A stretch of 64,000 bases of DNA from Acheta domesticus (taxonomy: Eukaryota; Arthropoda; Insecta; Orthoptera; Gryllidae), in the NCBI GenBank assembly GCA_031308135.1, contig JAHLJT010008756.1, forward strand, positions 137,875,775 through 137,939,774, written 5' to 3'. The notes beneath the pieces are model-generated. The model did no database searches. It was not told the DNA's origin and was given only the letters and a program-made list of their open reading frames with translations. Positions 19,740 through 31,276 of this stretch are shown piece by piece (position 1 is the first letter of the stretch; the number at the start of each line of letters is the position of its first letter). Both the position numbers and the translations under genes were made by a program.

Positions 19740-20720
19740 CTTTTAAAATTTGAACAGCGCCTGATCGATAGTGCTTAACGTTGGAGGTGTCAAAAACTCT
19801 CTAAGACTAGAGGCGTTCGGTATGCGCAAGTTATTCTTCTATACCATAATCCCAGTGTTCAGTACGGCGGATGCGTAACACAATGGATTCGCCCGTTCAC
19901 CACGCCGCATGCGCACACGAACACGACCGTCATTTTGTTCCAGAAGAGAGTCGTTTCTGAGAAAAACGGTACTATTCCAGTGGTAATATTTTGTTGCTGT
20001 CTGCAATTTTCGTCAATGCAGAGAGTTCGCCGAAAATGGGACCAGCCTCAGTCTATTTGCCTTTCTCTTCTACAAACGAGGAAACAATTTAGAAGGAAAC
20101 ATTTGGAGCGTTTTTTAAGAAAATAATTGTTAAAAATTGTTACAAAATGGCCAAAAGCAAAGTTACACAAAAACTACCCGTATTTTCGTATAATTGTACA
20201 TGGCACTAATTGAAGATCTGTTTTAAAGAACAAATTTCATGAAGTAAAAAAATTGTATCAGTATAGTAGTTTCAGGAAGACACGAAACAATTTTGAACTT
20301 TTCAATTTTTTCAGAGATTTTAACGAAAAGGAGATCCACGCTAACCGAGGAGAATGTGGAGCCATTTTTGAGAAAATTTTTAAAATGTTGCTGAGGCTTC
20401 ATGTAAAGTACCCACAAAAATCAAAATATTCATGTCAAACTCGTAAGGTATCGATTTCGTTCAGTCGTTCGGGAATATCAATTTTGGAGAAAATCGGTTA
20501 AACTGTTCAGGCGCTGGCGTTAACCACAGACGGACAAACAGGTGTTTTTTTGCCAATCGATTTTTCGGTATCAAGGACCCGCAAAAATGGATTCTGACTA
20601 TACAAAGTGTTAGATAAAGTAATTTACTAAATATATAAACAAGATACATCCAATATACAAGAGATTTTTCGGTTGAAAATTGTCCGCTTTCCGGCGCAAG
20701 ATTGCGTTAGCTTCTTCTTA
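19740..20720. repeat. Unknown dispersed repeat family, copy 1 (in copy A)
   Basis: Non-coding, 0.7-1 kb. It holds recurring words shared in the same order with 28,640-29,100 and 37,760-38,680: ATGCAGAGAGTT, GGGACCAGC, TTTGGAGC.TTTTT.AGAAAA, AAAAACTAC, GGCGTTAACCACAGACGG, ATCAAGGACCC.CAAAA and GAAAATTGTCCG.TTTCCGG. The first 60 bp (GATCGATAGTGCTTAACGTT) also resemble the right edge of the fold-back repeat. No ORF, terminal repeat or target duplication identified. Copy B: 62,805-63,790. Confidence 0.55.
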
Positions 20721-20756
20721 CGAAGTAAGTGCGAGAAAGTAAATTGTCATTTTGAG

Positions 20757-20965
20757 ACTTGGCGGCCCAGCGCGCGCTTCCCCCTCCCGCCGCCGCGCCG
20801 CGGAGCGCGACCGTCGTGGGAAGGCGACGGCTATCGCCAGGCGCGGCCGCTGATCTCCCGCCCCCCGCGCATGCGCGCCGCGCCGCGATGCCTTGCGATC
20901 GCCCCGCGTTCGATCCTCCGCGTGCTTCCCTCACTCCAGCGGAGCGTCTTCTCAAGCATACACGA
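20757..20965. other. CpG-dense islet with GCGCATGCGCG palindrome (copy A)
   Basis: Dense CpG over about 200 bp (CCGCCGCCGCGCCGCGG, GCGCATGCGCGCCGCGCC). ORFs here overlap in all frames and are compositional. The palindrome matches the NRF1-type core. Copy B shows the same islet at 63,845-64,000, cut by the window end. Confidence 0.6.
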
Positions 20966-20969
20966 TTTT

Positions 20970-21650
20970 GGGCTGGATGTTCTTTGCTATTAAGAGTTTG
21001 CTCGAGTTTGTATTTCAGCTGGTTAGTCAAGTGTTATGTCAATGTGGGAAGCATAATGCAATAATCTTGGACTGGGAATTCTATTTCTATGTTACGTATG
21101 TCGTTCATTATTTTTTTTTCATATTCCTTTGCATACTGTGTTCATATCGCAATTTTTAACTCAAACGAATATTCGGTGTTACAAACTGGGGTATTGCAAT
21201 AAGCAGTGATTGATTCTAGGTATAAGTTGTTGTTTTTTTTTTTCGGGAGAAAAGTGTTAAGCGTAAATATAATTCTACTGCTTTTCATAAACTTCTAAAT
21301 TTGTTTGAAAAGGAATCGCAGAAAACGATTATCTTATGTATTGAAGATATGTCTTAAATTTATTTGTATGTGAAGGAAGATATTTTAAACAAGATACAAT
21401 CATCCAGGCTGGACGCAACAGTTCCCGTTTTCGTACTCAACATATTTTCAGTACTTTTGTACTTTTTGGATATACTTTTCATATGCTCAATGTAGAAGAC
21501 TGCATTTATTTAACCTATTTTAGTTTCATTTTCAAGACATTTTATAATCGTCCGATGTGAATATGAAACAAAATTCTATGGTTCATTAGCGATCAAACGG
21601 CATATAATGTATTAATTGCCCCAAGCCTATTCTACTCAAACGGTGATACC
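20970..21650. other. AT-rich sequence, nothing recognised
   Basis: AT-rich, without repeats or ORFs of note. Confidence 0.5.
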
Positions 21651-21651
21651 A

Positions 21652-21652
21652 T

Positions 21653-21702
<50 letters not shown>
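21652..21702. repeat. (AAT)n microsatellite
   Basis: About 17 tandem AAT units in a pure run. Confidence 0.95.
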
Positions 21703-21705
<3 letters not shown>

Positions 21706-22600
21706 CAATTCTACTGTCAACATAGACTAATAAGAAGCAATTGATTACATGTAATTTTATCTATTGACATTTTTAACACCCTGCGGGAAATTCTCGAGCA
21801 CCGTATTATCATTTACCCCTTCATGGTCCCTTACAATTATTCATCCAGTAGAAGACAATAACAAACCCTCTTTCAGATCATCAAACGCAGGAAACGGGCG
21901 AGTCGACTCCCCTGCACTCGGACGACTCCGCTCTCATCACAGCGTCATGCACAACAAAAGTAACGCATCTGAAAATCCGCAAATCGTACAATGTTATTTC
22001 ATCAATTCTAAAAATACGAGCATTTATTATCAATGAATAGTTCAAGCTAAATTCAACAAGTCTTACTTGACGCAGGTTGTTCTGTATATATTTCTATATT
22101 ACATTTTTTAATTATTTTGTATTTTATGTTATTGCATTCTTTTGCTATTGTGTTACTATGTTATACACACTTGTTGCGTTGTTTATATTGTATCTTGTAC
22201 TAACTACTTTATGCTATTAAAAGTTATTTGTAATGAAATTCTTTCCGATAGAGCTGTGGATATACACAGCAATTTGTAATAGGTTAACCCTGCAAACAAA
22301 TTACTAATAAAATTGAATGGAATTGAAATAAAATCCACAATGTTTGATGCAGTGAAGAAATAGTTTTAGAAAATAGACTATGTTTACCGGTAAAAAGTTC
22401 ATCGGGTTAGTCCACGAAGGAGTCGTAAGTGATTTGTGACAGAGGACGAAAGAAGCGGTTCCGCTAAAAAAAAGGCTGTTCCTTCGAAGTGACAATTCTT
22501 CCTTCAACGTTGATGTTTTTTCTTGTGCATCGACGATAGTGGGGCGTGCGGAAGTTGGCCTCCTGCGAATGGTAGAAGTGACGTTGGGTAATCGCTAAGC
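21703..22600. other. AT-rich sequence, nothing recognised
   Basis: No recognisable ORF or repeat element; only a loosely GC-rich patch at 21,890-21,960. Confidence 0.5.
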
Positions 22601-22604
22601 AGCA

Positions 22605-22795
22605 GCGCCTACACCTCCCCCCCCCGCGGCCTCGGCGCAGCGGCGCTGCGCCTGTTTGGGCGGAAGCCCGCGCCACGCACGCAGTGGCGCGCCGCCCGGC
22701 GCTAATGCATGTGCGCGTGCGCGGGAGGGGCGCTCGGGTGCGAGGCCAGCTGCGACGCCCGGCCTTCCTTCCCGCCACCACTCTGAACAGCACTG
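22605..22795. other. CpG-dense islet
   Basis: Dense CpG (CGGCGCAGCGGCGCTGCGCC, GGCGCGCCGCCCGGCGC, GTGCGCGTGCGCGGG) in AT-rich DNA. ORFs in several frames appear compositional. Confidence 0.6.
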
Positions 22796-22799
22796 AGCC

Positions 22800-23730
22800 C
22801 TCAACTTGCTGACAGCACAGGCAGAGACAAATAAAAAAATTGTGAGGCCAAAACACTTGATACGTGTTTTTCTATGGATGTCGACGAGCTGAATCCGAAT
22901 CTGTAGCCAGAATTTGCTCTACCACCTTCCGGTTTTTTTTTTCGCGAATAAAACAAACTGGAGTGCAGTGGCGCAATTCTGGCTTCAGATTCGAATTTAG
23001 TGCGTTCACATACGTAGAGATACAAGTCTCAAGTCTTTGGGTCAGACAAACGTTTTTATTTTTGTGTGCCTGTGTAGTTTTGCTTGTGTTTTCTTTTATG
23101 GCAACGACATCAGGTTCTACCAATGTAATGAATCTTGAAATGGGAAAATAATTTGGAAATAATGGGAACGCCATCCGATATATTAGAAGAACGAAGAGTC
23201 GCGACTGTTGATATGTTTCCATTAAAATCAAGATATAGATATGAAAGAATATACGGAATTTTTGTAAGTGAGGTGACAGAAATGATGTGATTTATTAAAA
23301 TTACTCTTTATTCACAATCCTTACGTTGCCATTAACCTCTCTAGAATATTCAATAAAAGAAACCAAATATAAAGTTGGAAGAAGTTAAAATTACCAAACT
23401 TACTAAATGATATTTACCTCATCACATTACTGAATCCCTTTTATGGAAAGCATTTTACGTTTTGATTAAATATACCCACAATTTACCTCCAAACCTACCA
23501 CTTAAATCAAAATGGTGGCATCTTAGAATTTGATTCATTCGAACTACATCCTTCTATTTGTTCAATTGGCTATTTCGTAAAAAATGGAGATCAATGGTTC
23601 AGAGGCATGATACTGATTGGAAAAAGTGAAGAAGGCCTGCTCACCTACGTTTAGAGAAAACTAAGAGAAATTTACTGACATGTACAATACTGTTCCTAGA
23701 GTTTTGTGATGCACTACGAACTTGTAGAAC
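22800..23730. other. AT-rich sequence, nothing recognised
   Basis: ORFs of up to 119 codons on both strands overlap each other and lack recognisable domains. No TE ends seen. Confidence 0.45.
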
Positions 23731-23732
23731 TA

Positions 23733-23985
23733 ACTTACTACGACCACACATGTTGGGAGACCAGTCAGGAGCTTAGAGCTGGTTCCCGCTGCGACAGTGC
23801 CCCGCTTATGGGAGATACTTGATTGTGAAAACAACCGCAAGTCGCCACTTAGGTCGGCGCCGGATCTCTCCATCCAGCAGGGGAAGATCGCCTTCACATC
23901 CTGCGATAGAAACGTGCATTTATTTACGGGACGAAGCACTGACGTAGCAGTTGAAATGGCAGGAAACACGAAATAATCAATTTTT
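23733..23985 (+). mobile_element. Composite SINE, body and tail
   Basis: Sense-strand copy without the tRNA-like head: TTAGAGCTGGTTCCCGC, GTGCCCCGCTTATGGGAGAT, GGTCGGCGCCGGATCTC.CCATCCAGC, GGGGAAGATCGCC, TTTACGGGACGAAGCACTGA, then GTAGCAGTTGAAATGGC and GGAAACACGAAATAATCAA. The order matches 43,745-44,017 and 45,160-45,385. Confidence 0.75.
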
Positions 23986-24117
23986 TAGGAATTTTGCCCA
24001 CCCTAGAATTCAATACTAGCAATGCCATCATCACCTGCTTTACATCAAGCAGTCCCTGTAAATGCTCACGATTTACAAACGTCAAATTCACATTGCCATA
24101 ATGAATAAATATCCCAA

Positions 24118-24298
24118 TCAAGAGGAAACATTAGAACATATTATAAAACTCTGCCCAATTTATGAACCATTAAGAAAGAATGTGGTAAAAAATCAAAACA
24201 TCCTGGAACTATTGAGACTAAATGATCAAAACAATATTCAATCATTTTTCCATTTTCTTAAATCTGTCTTTAATTTGCGGTCATTTGCTCTATTTGAA
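24118..24298 (+). pseudogene. C-terminal end of a LINE ORF2
   Basis: The residues EETLEHIIKLCPIYEPLRKN match the conserved ETLEHxxxxCPxYxxxR block at the very end of many insect LINE ORF2 proteins (I/R1/Jockey-type zinc-knuckle tail). The frame ends with TGA after RSFALFE at 24,298. Upstream residues in the same frame belong to the target site, not the element. Confidence 0.75.
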
Positions 24299-24842
24299 TG
24301 AATTTACTGTATGTGAAACTAAATTGAATAACTAAACTGACGAAAAGATTAACTGATACTAATTTGAATGTGAATAAGGTGAATATCCGAGCGTTTAAAA
24401 TATTTATCAAAGCAAATAATAAATTAATATTTAATTTTTCTAACTAGTTTTTTTGTAATTAATGTGTTTTTTGTGTTTTTATAATTTTTCTATTTTTGAG
24501 TAATTGTATTGATTTGACCACTTCATTGATTAATGATTTCATAACTGTATACTGGCGTATAATTAAGTTTCCATAATAGAATGATATTGAAAGTCATGGT
24601 TTTTGAAAAGTTATTGTAACACATGACCTGTGATCATGTAATGTAAATACACTAAGAGTTTTGTTAGTTTTTATGTTGTTTTTTTGTAATTAATGTGTTT
24701 TTGTAATTTCTGTTTTTGTAATTTTTTATGTTTTTGAGTAACAGTACTGATCTGATTGTTTCATTGATTAATGATTGTAGATAATTGTATAATGGCGTAT
24801 AATTAAGGTTAAAGCCAATAAATAAATATTCATTCATTCATC
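24118..24842 (+). mobile_element. Very short 5'-truncated LINE with 11-bp target duplication
   Basis: Flanked by AAATATCCCAA (24,107-24,117 and 24,843-24,853). The first ~180 bp code for the end of ORF2; the rest is 3' untranslated. Two diverged copies of a ~230-bp unit (TTTTTGTAATTAATGTGTTT..., CATTGATTAATGATT..., GGCGTATAATTAAG) lie at about 24,450-24,570 and 24,677-24,808. The 3' end is a tetranucleotide-type tail (AATAAATAAATATTCATTCATTCA) rather than poly(A). Confidence 0.88.
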
Positions 24843-24853
24843 AAATATCCCAA

Positions 24854-25580
24854 CGTGTCCTACCAACACTTCTTTAACTAATTAACTACAATTGTGATTT
24901 ATTCCAAGAATACAATCGAAAATTGTACTGAAAATAAAATTATACCAACTATTTGTTTCAGACGTATATTTTATTGTCATATATTGTAACAATTATAAAG
25001 CAATTGTCTTAGTTACTCCTTTTGCATCGTGACTGTGTAATATCCAAGCCAGGGAATTACACACAATTATTTTTAAAATAATTGTACCTTGATTGAGAGC
25101 CGTAGTCATTAACGTATACAATTTACTTGCAAAAAGTCCAGAAAAATTAAATACTGTACGTGTTCATCTTTCTATCCGTAATTGCATGCACGTTTGCTTT
25201 AATAAGATGATTATTGATTGTTATCAGTTTATGCGAAGTTCATTAATGCCTATCTTCAATGTCATTTACACACATCAAATTCATGTCAGTAACTTTGCGA
25301 AGCAATCTTTGACGTCGTTTACTCTAAGAATCTGTAAACAAAGCGCATCTCTCATATGAGCTGACCTCTTATTACATGATATCATGCAAGCAAAAAAATG
25401 AAGGTGCGCGTGCACTGGATGTTTCCAGAAAATACACGTGTTCTTGCAGTCGTATCCTCGCTGTTGCCCAAGTGATGCAGCGGGTGATGTATCTGCTCCA
25501 TGGGGGAAAACGGGTGGGTTAGGGCCGGGGGCTGTTAACATTTTCGCCGACTGCTCTCGCTTTATAACGGATATTAGAGC
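24854..25580. other. AT-rich sequence, nothing recognised
   Basis: AT-rich, becoming GC-richer towards the GGN repeat. No supported gene. Confidence 0.5.
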
Positions 25581-25585
25581 TGTCG

Positions 25586-25664
25586 GAGGCGCCGACGGCG
25601 GCGGAGGCGGCCGCGGAGGCGGCGGCGGCGGTGGCGGTGGTGGTGGCGGCGGTGGTGGCGCGGT

Positions 25665-25695
<31 letters not shown>

Positions 25696-25779
25696 GAGGT
25701 GGTGGCGGCTGCGGCGGCGGCGGCGGCGGCGGAGTGTGGTGGCGGCGGCGGCGGAGGTGGTGGCGGCGGCGGCGGCGGA

Positions 25780-25810
<31 letters not shown>

Positions 25811-26035
25811 GTGGCGGCGGGTGGCGGAGGTGGTGGCGGCGGTGGTGGCGGAGGTGGTGGCGGCGGCGGCGTGGCGGCGAAGGTGGCGGCGGAGGTGGCG
25901 GTGACGGAGGCGGTGGTAGTGGCGGAGGCGCCGGCGGAGGCGGCGGTGGCGGCGGAGGCGGTGCGAGGCGGCGGTGACGGCGGGCGGTGGTAGTGGCGGC
26001 GGAGGCGGGCGGAGGCGGCGAGTGAGGCAGGGTGA
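25586..26035. repeat. GGN trinucleotide repeat, ~450 bp
   Basis: Almost uninterrupted GGC/GGT/GGA triplets with occasional single-base slips (for example near 25,660, 25,735 and 25,820) that switch frame among poly-Gly, poly-Ala/Val and Arg-rich. A 179-codon poly-Gly reading frame crosses it. The slips, the lack of any start context and the absence of non-repeat coding flanks make a real Gly-rich protein unlikely. G-rich strand runs (GGTGG, GGCGG spaced by 1-2 bases) could form G-quadruplexes. Confidence 0.9.
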
Positions 26036-26570
26036 GGGAGGGGGTTCTTGGAACGCCCTGGCGCGGCGCCCCGCGGGGGCTGGTTTCGTTATTCGCCAGC
26101 GTCAGAGTTCAGCGGTTTCCCATCGCCTGACCAGCCCCTTTCGCCGCGGGGCCAACGGTAGTGGCGGGGACGGCCGCTGCTATGCTCTTCGATTTTTTTC
26201 AGTCACATCATCCTGGTTATAGTATCGTCCTAACGGGAGCTTAACGTCGTTACTGTAGGTGCCATCCAAGCTCCTGATTGGATGACGCCGAAACAGCTGA
26301 TTTACGTCAACAGACCCTATATTTAAATCGAAATAGAGATTACTACAAGAAGGAGCCGCTTTGGGCAAGCTGGTGCTTGGCCACTGCTGGCAACCCTACC
26401 TGCAAGTTATAACCATTGTCAGGGCGTTCGTTTACAGTTAGCTCATTTGCAATGCCATCGCCCTGCATGACATTCATGTTTCCCGACCCCTCATAGAATA
26501 GCTCCTCCGTCTGCAATGACGGAGAGGGATATGGATAGGAAACGCGCAGGGCCAACGCTGATATTAGAGC
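26036..26570. other. GC-rich flank of the GGN repeat, nothing recognised
   Basis: GC-rich until about 26,180, then mixed. No supported gene or element. Confidence 0.45.
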
Positions 26571-26574
26571 CACA

Positions 26575-26771
26575 CATACCGTCACCAGACCCTTCACCGT
26601 CATCATCAGCCCCCCGTTACTGTCACCGTCATCGACATTGCCGCCACCGTCGTCATTATCATCTTCGCCTATCATTATCTACATCATCTCTCACTCATCA
26701 TCTTGTGGTTAGGAATAAGAGCAGACCCTATGGCCTCAGCCTCGCCTTTAATAAAGATATTATTATTATTA

Positions 26772-26819
<48 letters not shown>

Positions 26820-27080
26820 CTCCGTCGTCTCCATCAACGTCTGCTGCCACCGTCAACGTCTCAGTTTTCGTCCCTGTCATCGTTTTCCGTCATCGTCTGA
26901 GTCATCATCTCCATTCCCATCTTCTTCGTAGAGACCGTTAGTCATCGTTACCATCACCGCCAGCGTCACCGACACCGCTAAATACCTTCAATAGTCGTCT
27001 CCGTTCACGACTCTGTCGTCTTCCTCATGCATTGCCGCCAACATTAACAACTGTTGACAGTTCTTCGGTCATTGTTTCTT
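26575..27080. repeat. Cryptically simple TCA/TCG-rich region with (ATT)n core
   Basis: Low-complexity sequence rich in CATC, GTCATC and CACCGTC words. It is split by a ~60-bp (TTA)n run at 26,757-26,819. Ser/Pro/His-rich ORFs crossing it are compositional. Confidence 0.8.
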
Positions 27081-27855
27081 CAGTCCTCGTCATGGCCGTC
27101 AGTCTCAAGTCGATTGGTGATCCTATCATCACTGTGAATACATTCCTCATACTTGGACGCTGGATTTATAATGCCGCATACCTTCCCTTTTTTCTCAGTA
27201 ACCGCACCAATAACGTCCAAGTAAAAACGCATAATCATTCACTATCCTCTGTTAGTGTTTCTATTACTAGTCTCATAACTACTACTATTTGTATCACACT
27301 TCGACCACTTATTCCTCTTAAACCAGATCGATCACTGCTTGCAATTAATCCTTATAACAAATATTTCCTCCAAACCCCAGAATCACAAAGAACTCCCAGG
27401 AATATATCGGATGGTGGATAATGGATTCTGATAATACGTCCAAACAACCCTGTCTGTCATTCATCGTTGTAGACACCACGCACATCCTGTTTTAATGTCG
27501 CACATCCCTATTTTTTTAATTTTAATTTTAAATTTGTTTTAAGAAAAGTGATTCGGTAATTTATAATTAATTCTTAGTTATCTTTTTCTTATATTAGGCC
27601 GGAAGCATTATCTTATTATACAGTCAGCTACGACGATTGTCGAATTGTGATTAAAACACCTTTTCGTAATAAATTTTTTTCTTATTCCAGGAAACACTGA
27701 AACTGCGAAGCATAAGACCCTCGTGATGCGAAGTTCTTGAAGTAAATTAAAAATAATGAGCCATTCATTAAATCCCCTGTGTGCGGCTCCATAGCGCCTC
27801 TGCTGATCTGCCGTTTGTTAATTCTGCTTATGTATGACTTCGTGCAGCCAGCACT
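27081..27855. other. AT-rich sequence, nothing recognised
   Basis: No credible gene. A 129-codon plus-strand ORF (27,032-27,421) begins in the simple repeat and has no recognisable domain. Confidence 0.4.
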
Positions 27856-27859
27856 TCCT

Positions 27860-28110
27860 CGTGTCACGCCAGGAGGCCGCGAGGCCCCAGAAAGAGATCC
27901 AGCGATTGCGGTCGCGAGCGAGGGCCACGGGAACGCGCAATCCGCAGATCTCTTCTCGCGCGCCGAGATCCCCCCCCCCTTCCCGGCACGCACTTCACAC
28001 CGGGCCGCACGCGTGCTGGCGTGCGTTGCCCAACGCGGCCGCACGCGCCGAGCCGCGCGCGCTAACGCACGGAGGCTGTCGCCGCAATTTCAAGAAACTG
28101 TTTGGACGCG
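27860..28110. other. CpG-dense islet
   Basis: Dense CpG with GGCCGCACGCG and CCGCGCGCGCTAACGC words. Overlapping ORFs in three frames are compositional. Confidence 0.6.
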
Positions 28111-28310
28111 CGCCGCTGGCGATCACTCGCGATGCTTTCACTCCGCGAGGGAACGCATGTGCACCCCTGTGCGTAATGCAACCTTGACTGAGTTGTTCGT
28201 AATATTACAACCTTCTTAGCAAACTTGAGTCTTGGTTCAGTCAGCGAAATTCATAACTTGTAAGTAATCCGTAATTTTTAATATAATGCATCACTAAGTG
28301 ATAGTCGTGA

Positions 28311-28335
28311 AAATTTGCCCTCGAAGGGCAAATTT
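28311..28335. other. 11-bp perfect hairpin with a 3-nt loop
   Basis: AAATTTGCCCT (28,311-28,321) and AGGGCAAATTT (28,325-28,335) around CGA. No T-run follows, so it is not a canonical terminator, and the context gives no role. Confidence 0.85.
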
Positions 28336-28389
28336 GCCCAACTACAGTTACTGCATGCTAAATAGTATACTTCATACACGCGTTGTAAT

Positions 28390-28590
28390 GAAACTAGTAC
28401 TGCTACAACAGCACATATTTTCTCGCATTGTTTGTAACTGCTTCACACTATCGCATGAACCAGGAAAAGTGTTTTCTTGCAGTAAAAATATTTTTCTGCA
28501 CCAAGATTCGAACTCAGGTCCTCCGAAATAACTCACCGTGCGCTTTATCGCTACATCGAGCAGCCGCTCTGACGTACCAACTCGGGCAGA
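28390..28590 (-). mobile_element. tRNA-derived SINE, second family
   Basis: On the minus strand, GTAGCGATAAAGCGCACGG (A-box-like) is followed by GAGTTCGAATCTTGGTG (B box), then an A/T-rich body with GTGCTGTTGTAGCAGTACTA. A related body fragment occurs at about 39,170-39,220 (CTAGTGATGCTACAACAGTA then TTTCTCGTATTTTAGGTAAC, read on plus). No clear tail or target duplication. Confidence 0.6.
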
Positions 28591-28639
28591 TTCCTGAAAA
28601 ATCTAATTGTCTTAACCCAATATTTCCAACAACCAATTA

Positions 28640-29100
28640 TCGAAAATTCAGTGAGATCAAAGAAAATGAGACCTGCACCGTTCTCTTAAGCCTCCCCTAT
28701 TGTATCCGTGAAAAAACAATTACAGAAAAAATTTGGAGAGATTTTTGAGAAAAAAATTATAAATTGCATAAATTTCAATTACAAATTAAACAAAAACTAC
28801 AAGTGTTTTCAAAAAATTGGACATGACCTTTTTTTAAGACACGATTTTTGTATCATGTTTCGTTTAAAGCAAAAAAACCGAACGATTTACGCTCTAGCGT
28901 TGACCGCAGATACGTTTTACATCAATCAATTTTTCGATATCAAGGACCCACAAAACATAAATTTTTACTTCCAAACGAGACAATGGAAGTAATGTACTAT
29001 ACACGGAACAGTATTCACTCACCTTCTCGCTACCAGGCCCGGCAATAAGAATTTTTTCTGCTGAAAATTCGCCGTTTTCCGGCGCACGCTTATAATACTC
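28640..29100. repeat. Unknown dispersed repeat family, copy 2
   Basis: Shares ordered words with 19,740-20,720: GAGACCTGCACCG, AATTTGGAGAGATTTTTGAG, CAAAAACTAC, TAGCGTTGACCGCAGA, ATATCAAGGACCCACAAAA, GGCCCGGCAATAAGA and GAAAATTCGCCGTTTTCCGG. The copy B version at 63,735-63,790 keeps GGCCCGGCAATAAGAG, which copy A lacks. Non-coding. Confidence 0.6.
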
Positions 29101-30224
29101 TCTCTTGTTAAAAAAGTTATTCGATGAAGTTAATGAAAATGCAAGGAGACCTCAACCAGGTCAGACTGACTGCTCGAGAAAATATATATTCATTTGTAGC
29201 AAAATAGCACGGATCCGTGGATAAAAAATGCGAGAAATAATGTGCTGTTGCTAATGGATCCCCTTTTTGTTTTTTAAAATTTCAACTTCGGAATTGCAAT
29301 GAGTAACATCAAAGATTCCGGTCTACAAAGTTCCATACAAACTCAATAACGTTTTCATATTATGGCTGAGTTTTCGGGTCTTGACCCCAGTGTGGTCCCC
29401 CAGAGAAAAATAAGAAACAAAATGCATAAGAAATATAACTCGAGTCCCTTTAAAACACATCCCTTTTAGGCACACTGTTTGGGGAAATGCATGTGAGCAT
29501 GCTGTTTCCCTTACTTCATTATCTGTGTTTTGAATTGAAAACCTCGGGGCAATAACATGGTATGCCACTATACGTAAGTGTTGACAAAAGGCAAGTAAAG
29601 GTTTAGACATTGCATTCTACACATAGGGATAAAGAACATTCATTTATGAATTGCTCTGCCATCTTGCGGCAAGTCTTGAAAATAAAAGCCCAACATAGAG
29701 ACACATCTATGGGGCCTCAAAATACACTAATATCTTGATTTCATGAGAAATGTGGCATAGCATGTTATAGCCCCAAGGTCTTCAATTATATATTTTAACG
29801 TAAATAATGTTTTACAAAACTTCAATAACGTAGTATACCAAGAATTTCATAAATATTAGCCGTTCCAAAACGCAACACTGAATAGTAATGTGTAAGTGCG
29901 GGCAGCTGTTTGCGTGGGGCCTTATTGCACTGTGACTTAAGCTGTGTCGTAAGCAGTCCGTACATGCAGAACGATATTAGCAGAAATAACTAAATCGAAT
30001 ACTACTATTTTTCAGTCAAAATCGAAACTGAACGAAATTGTTTTTGAATTTTGTTCGAGTTCCTGGGTATTGAAACCGTAGACTCCTTTCTTATGGGCGG
30101 TGGCTGCATTGTTTTCTTCAACTTCTGCGCACATTGAATTTTTTAAGGTCGCTTTTTAACAACTTGATCATACGGCGACCCCTGTGATTGTTTCAACTTG
30201 AGGGGAAACTCTAGAATGAACCCT
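29101..30224. other. AT-rich sequence, nothing recognised
   Basis: No credible ORF, repeat or tRNA-like structure recognised. Confidence 0.5.
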
Positions 30225-30350
30225 CAATGACAACATGAACGCACACATCCTGTCCGAGGCGGGATTCGAATCCGGGTCCGTTCGAGCTAAGGCAGCTACG
30301 GCCCTTCAGCCTTAGCGGCCTCGGCTCTCCAGGCCGGCACATTGGAAATG
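30225..30350 (-). mobile_element. tRNA-derived SINE head, third type
   Basis: The minus strand contains GAGGCCGCTAAGGCTGAAGG (A-box-like) and CGGATTCGAATCCCGCCTC (B box) about 50 bp apart, followed by an unrelated short body (GGATGTGTGCGTTCATG). The body and the lack of a tail set it apart from the SINE at 9,957. It could also be a degraded tRNA pseudogene. Confidence 0.6.
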
Positions 30351-30487
30351 AGTACCGTAGATTTTTCAGAAAAGCGAACCGAATCCTTCTTGTAAGCCGA
30401 AGCCTTTCGGGCCGACGGACTCCGAGCGGGCAGACGCCGGAGAGGTCGGAGTTGGGCAAGCGGACGCAGGTCTGCGGACCGGACCTC

Positions 30488-30642
30488 CCACGGCACACAC
30501 ACATACGCACAGACACAAACACGCATACACACACACACACACACACGCGCGCGCACACTCACTCACACACACGCACGCACACACACACACACAAACACAC
30601 ACTCACACATACGCGCACACACACACACACACACACACGCAG
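30488..30642. repeat. Interrupted (CA)n microsatellite
   Basis: About 155 bp of CA repeats with CG, CTCA and CATA interruptions; GC-rich DNA on both sides (30,395-30,480 and 30,643-30,720). Confidence 0.95.
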
Positions 30643-30725
30643 AGGCTCGCTTCCGCCCAATGGTCCGCCGCGCTCCGCACTCCGCCGCGTCCCGCCCCGA
30701 CAAAGCTGCTGGGCGGCGGTGGGGA

Positions 30726-31268
30726 ACCACAGAAATCTTCAAGAATTGTCATCAGACACACTCAAAACGTCGCAGTGTGATATAACGCCTCCAACTGATT
30801 TAGAAGATTCGGACACATAAAGTGAATAGGTAGTTAGTATCTGCCTTTGTATGTTCATCTAGTTATAAATAAATGTACTCCATAACTTTTCTTTCAAAAT
30901 GTAAACTAAAAAGCAGATATTTTTATGCATTTGCACTAACTCAGTTTAAGATTAATTTCGTTTAAATAAAAACGCCCGTACTTACGCTGATGTCAATTTA
31001 CCTTAAAAATTCGAACGAATTCTTAACCCCCAGCCCCCAAAAACCTAGTTTACAAAATTCCATGCAATACGAACCATTTTCTTTTTGGCGAGGTTTTTGG
31101 ATTTTCCCCCATAGAGCGCCCCAACACAGCTTTCGGGCAGGGGTGGAGAAACTGCTGCTTCTGGAGGGTCGTGTGCGGCCTCCTTGAACGAGTTTTCATG
31201 TCGCTAAATGTCACGGCTAATCTCTCAATCTGGCTAATTCGCGAATTAGTTGGTTAATGTTGACACTG
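30726..31268. other. Sequence without recognised elements
   Basis: AT-rich, no supported ORF. Confidence 0.5.
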
Positions 31269-31276
31269 TCTTAAAC

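Noticed and set aside
25438..25993. Poly-glycine and Ala/Val/Arg-rich proteins
   Set aside because: Produced by the GGN repeat; frames slip inside the repeat and no non-repeat coding sequence flanks them.
30211..30602. Cys/Val-rich small proteins on the minus strand
   Set aside because: Generated by the (CA)n microsatellite and a tRNA-like SINE head.
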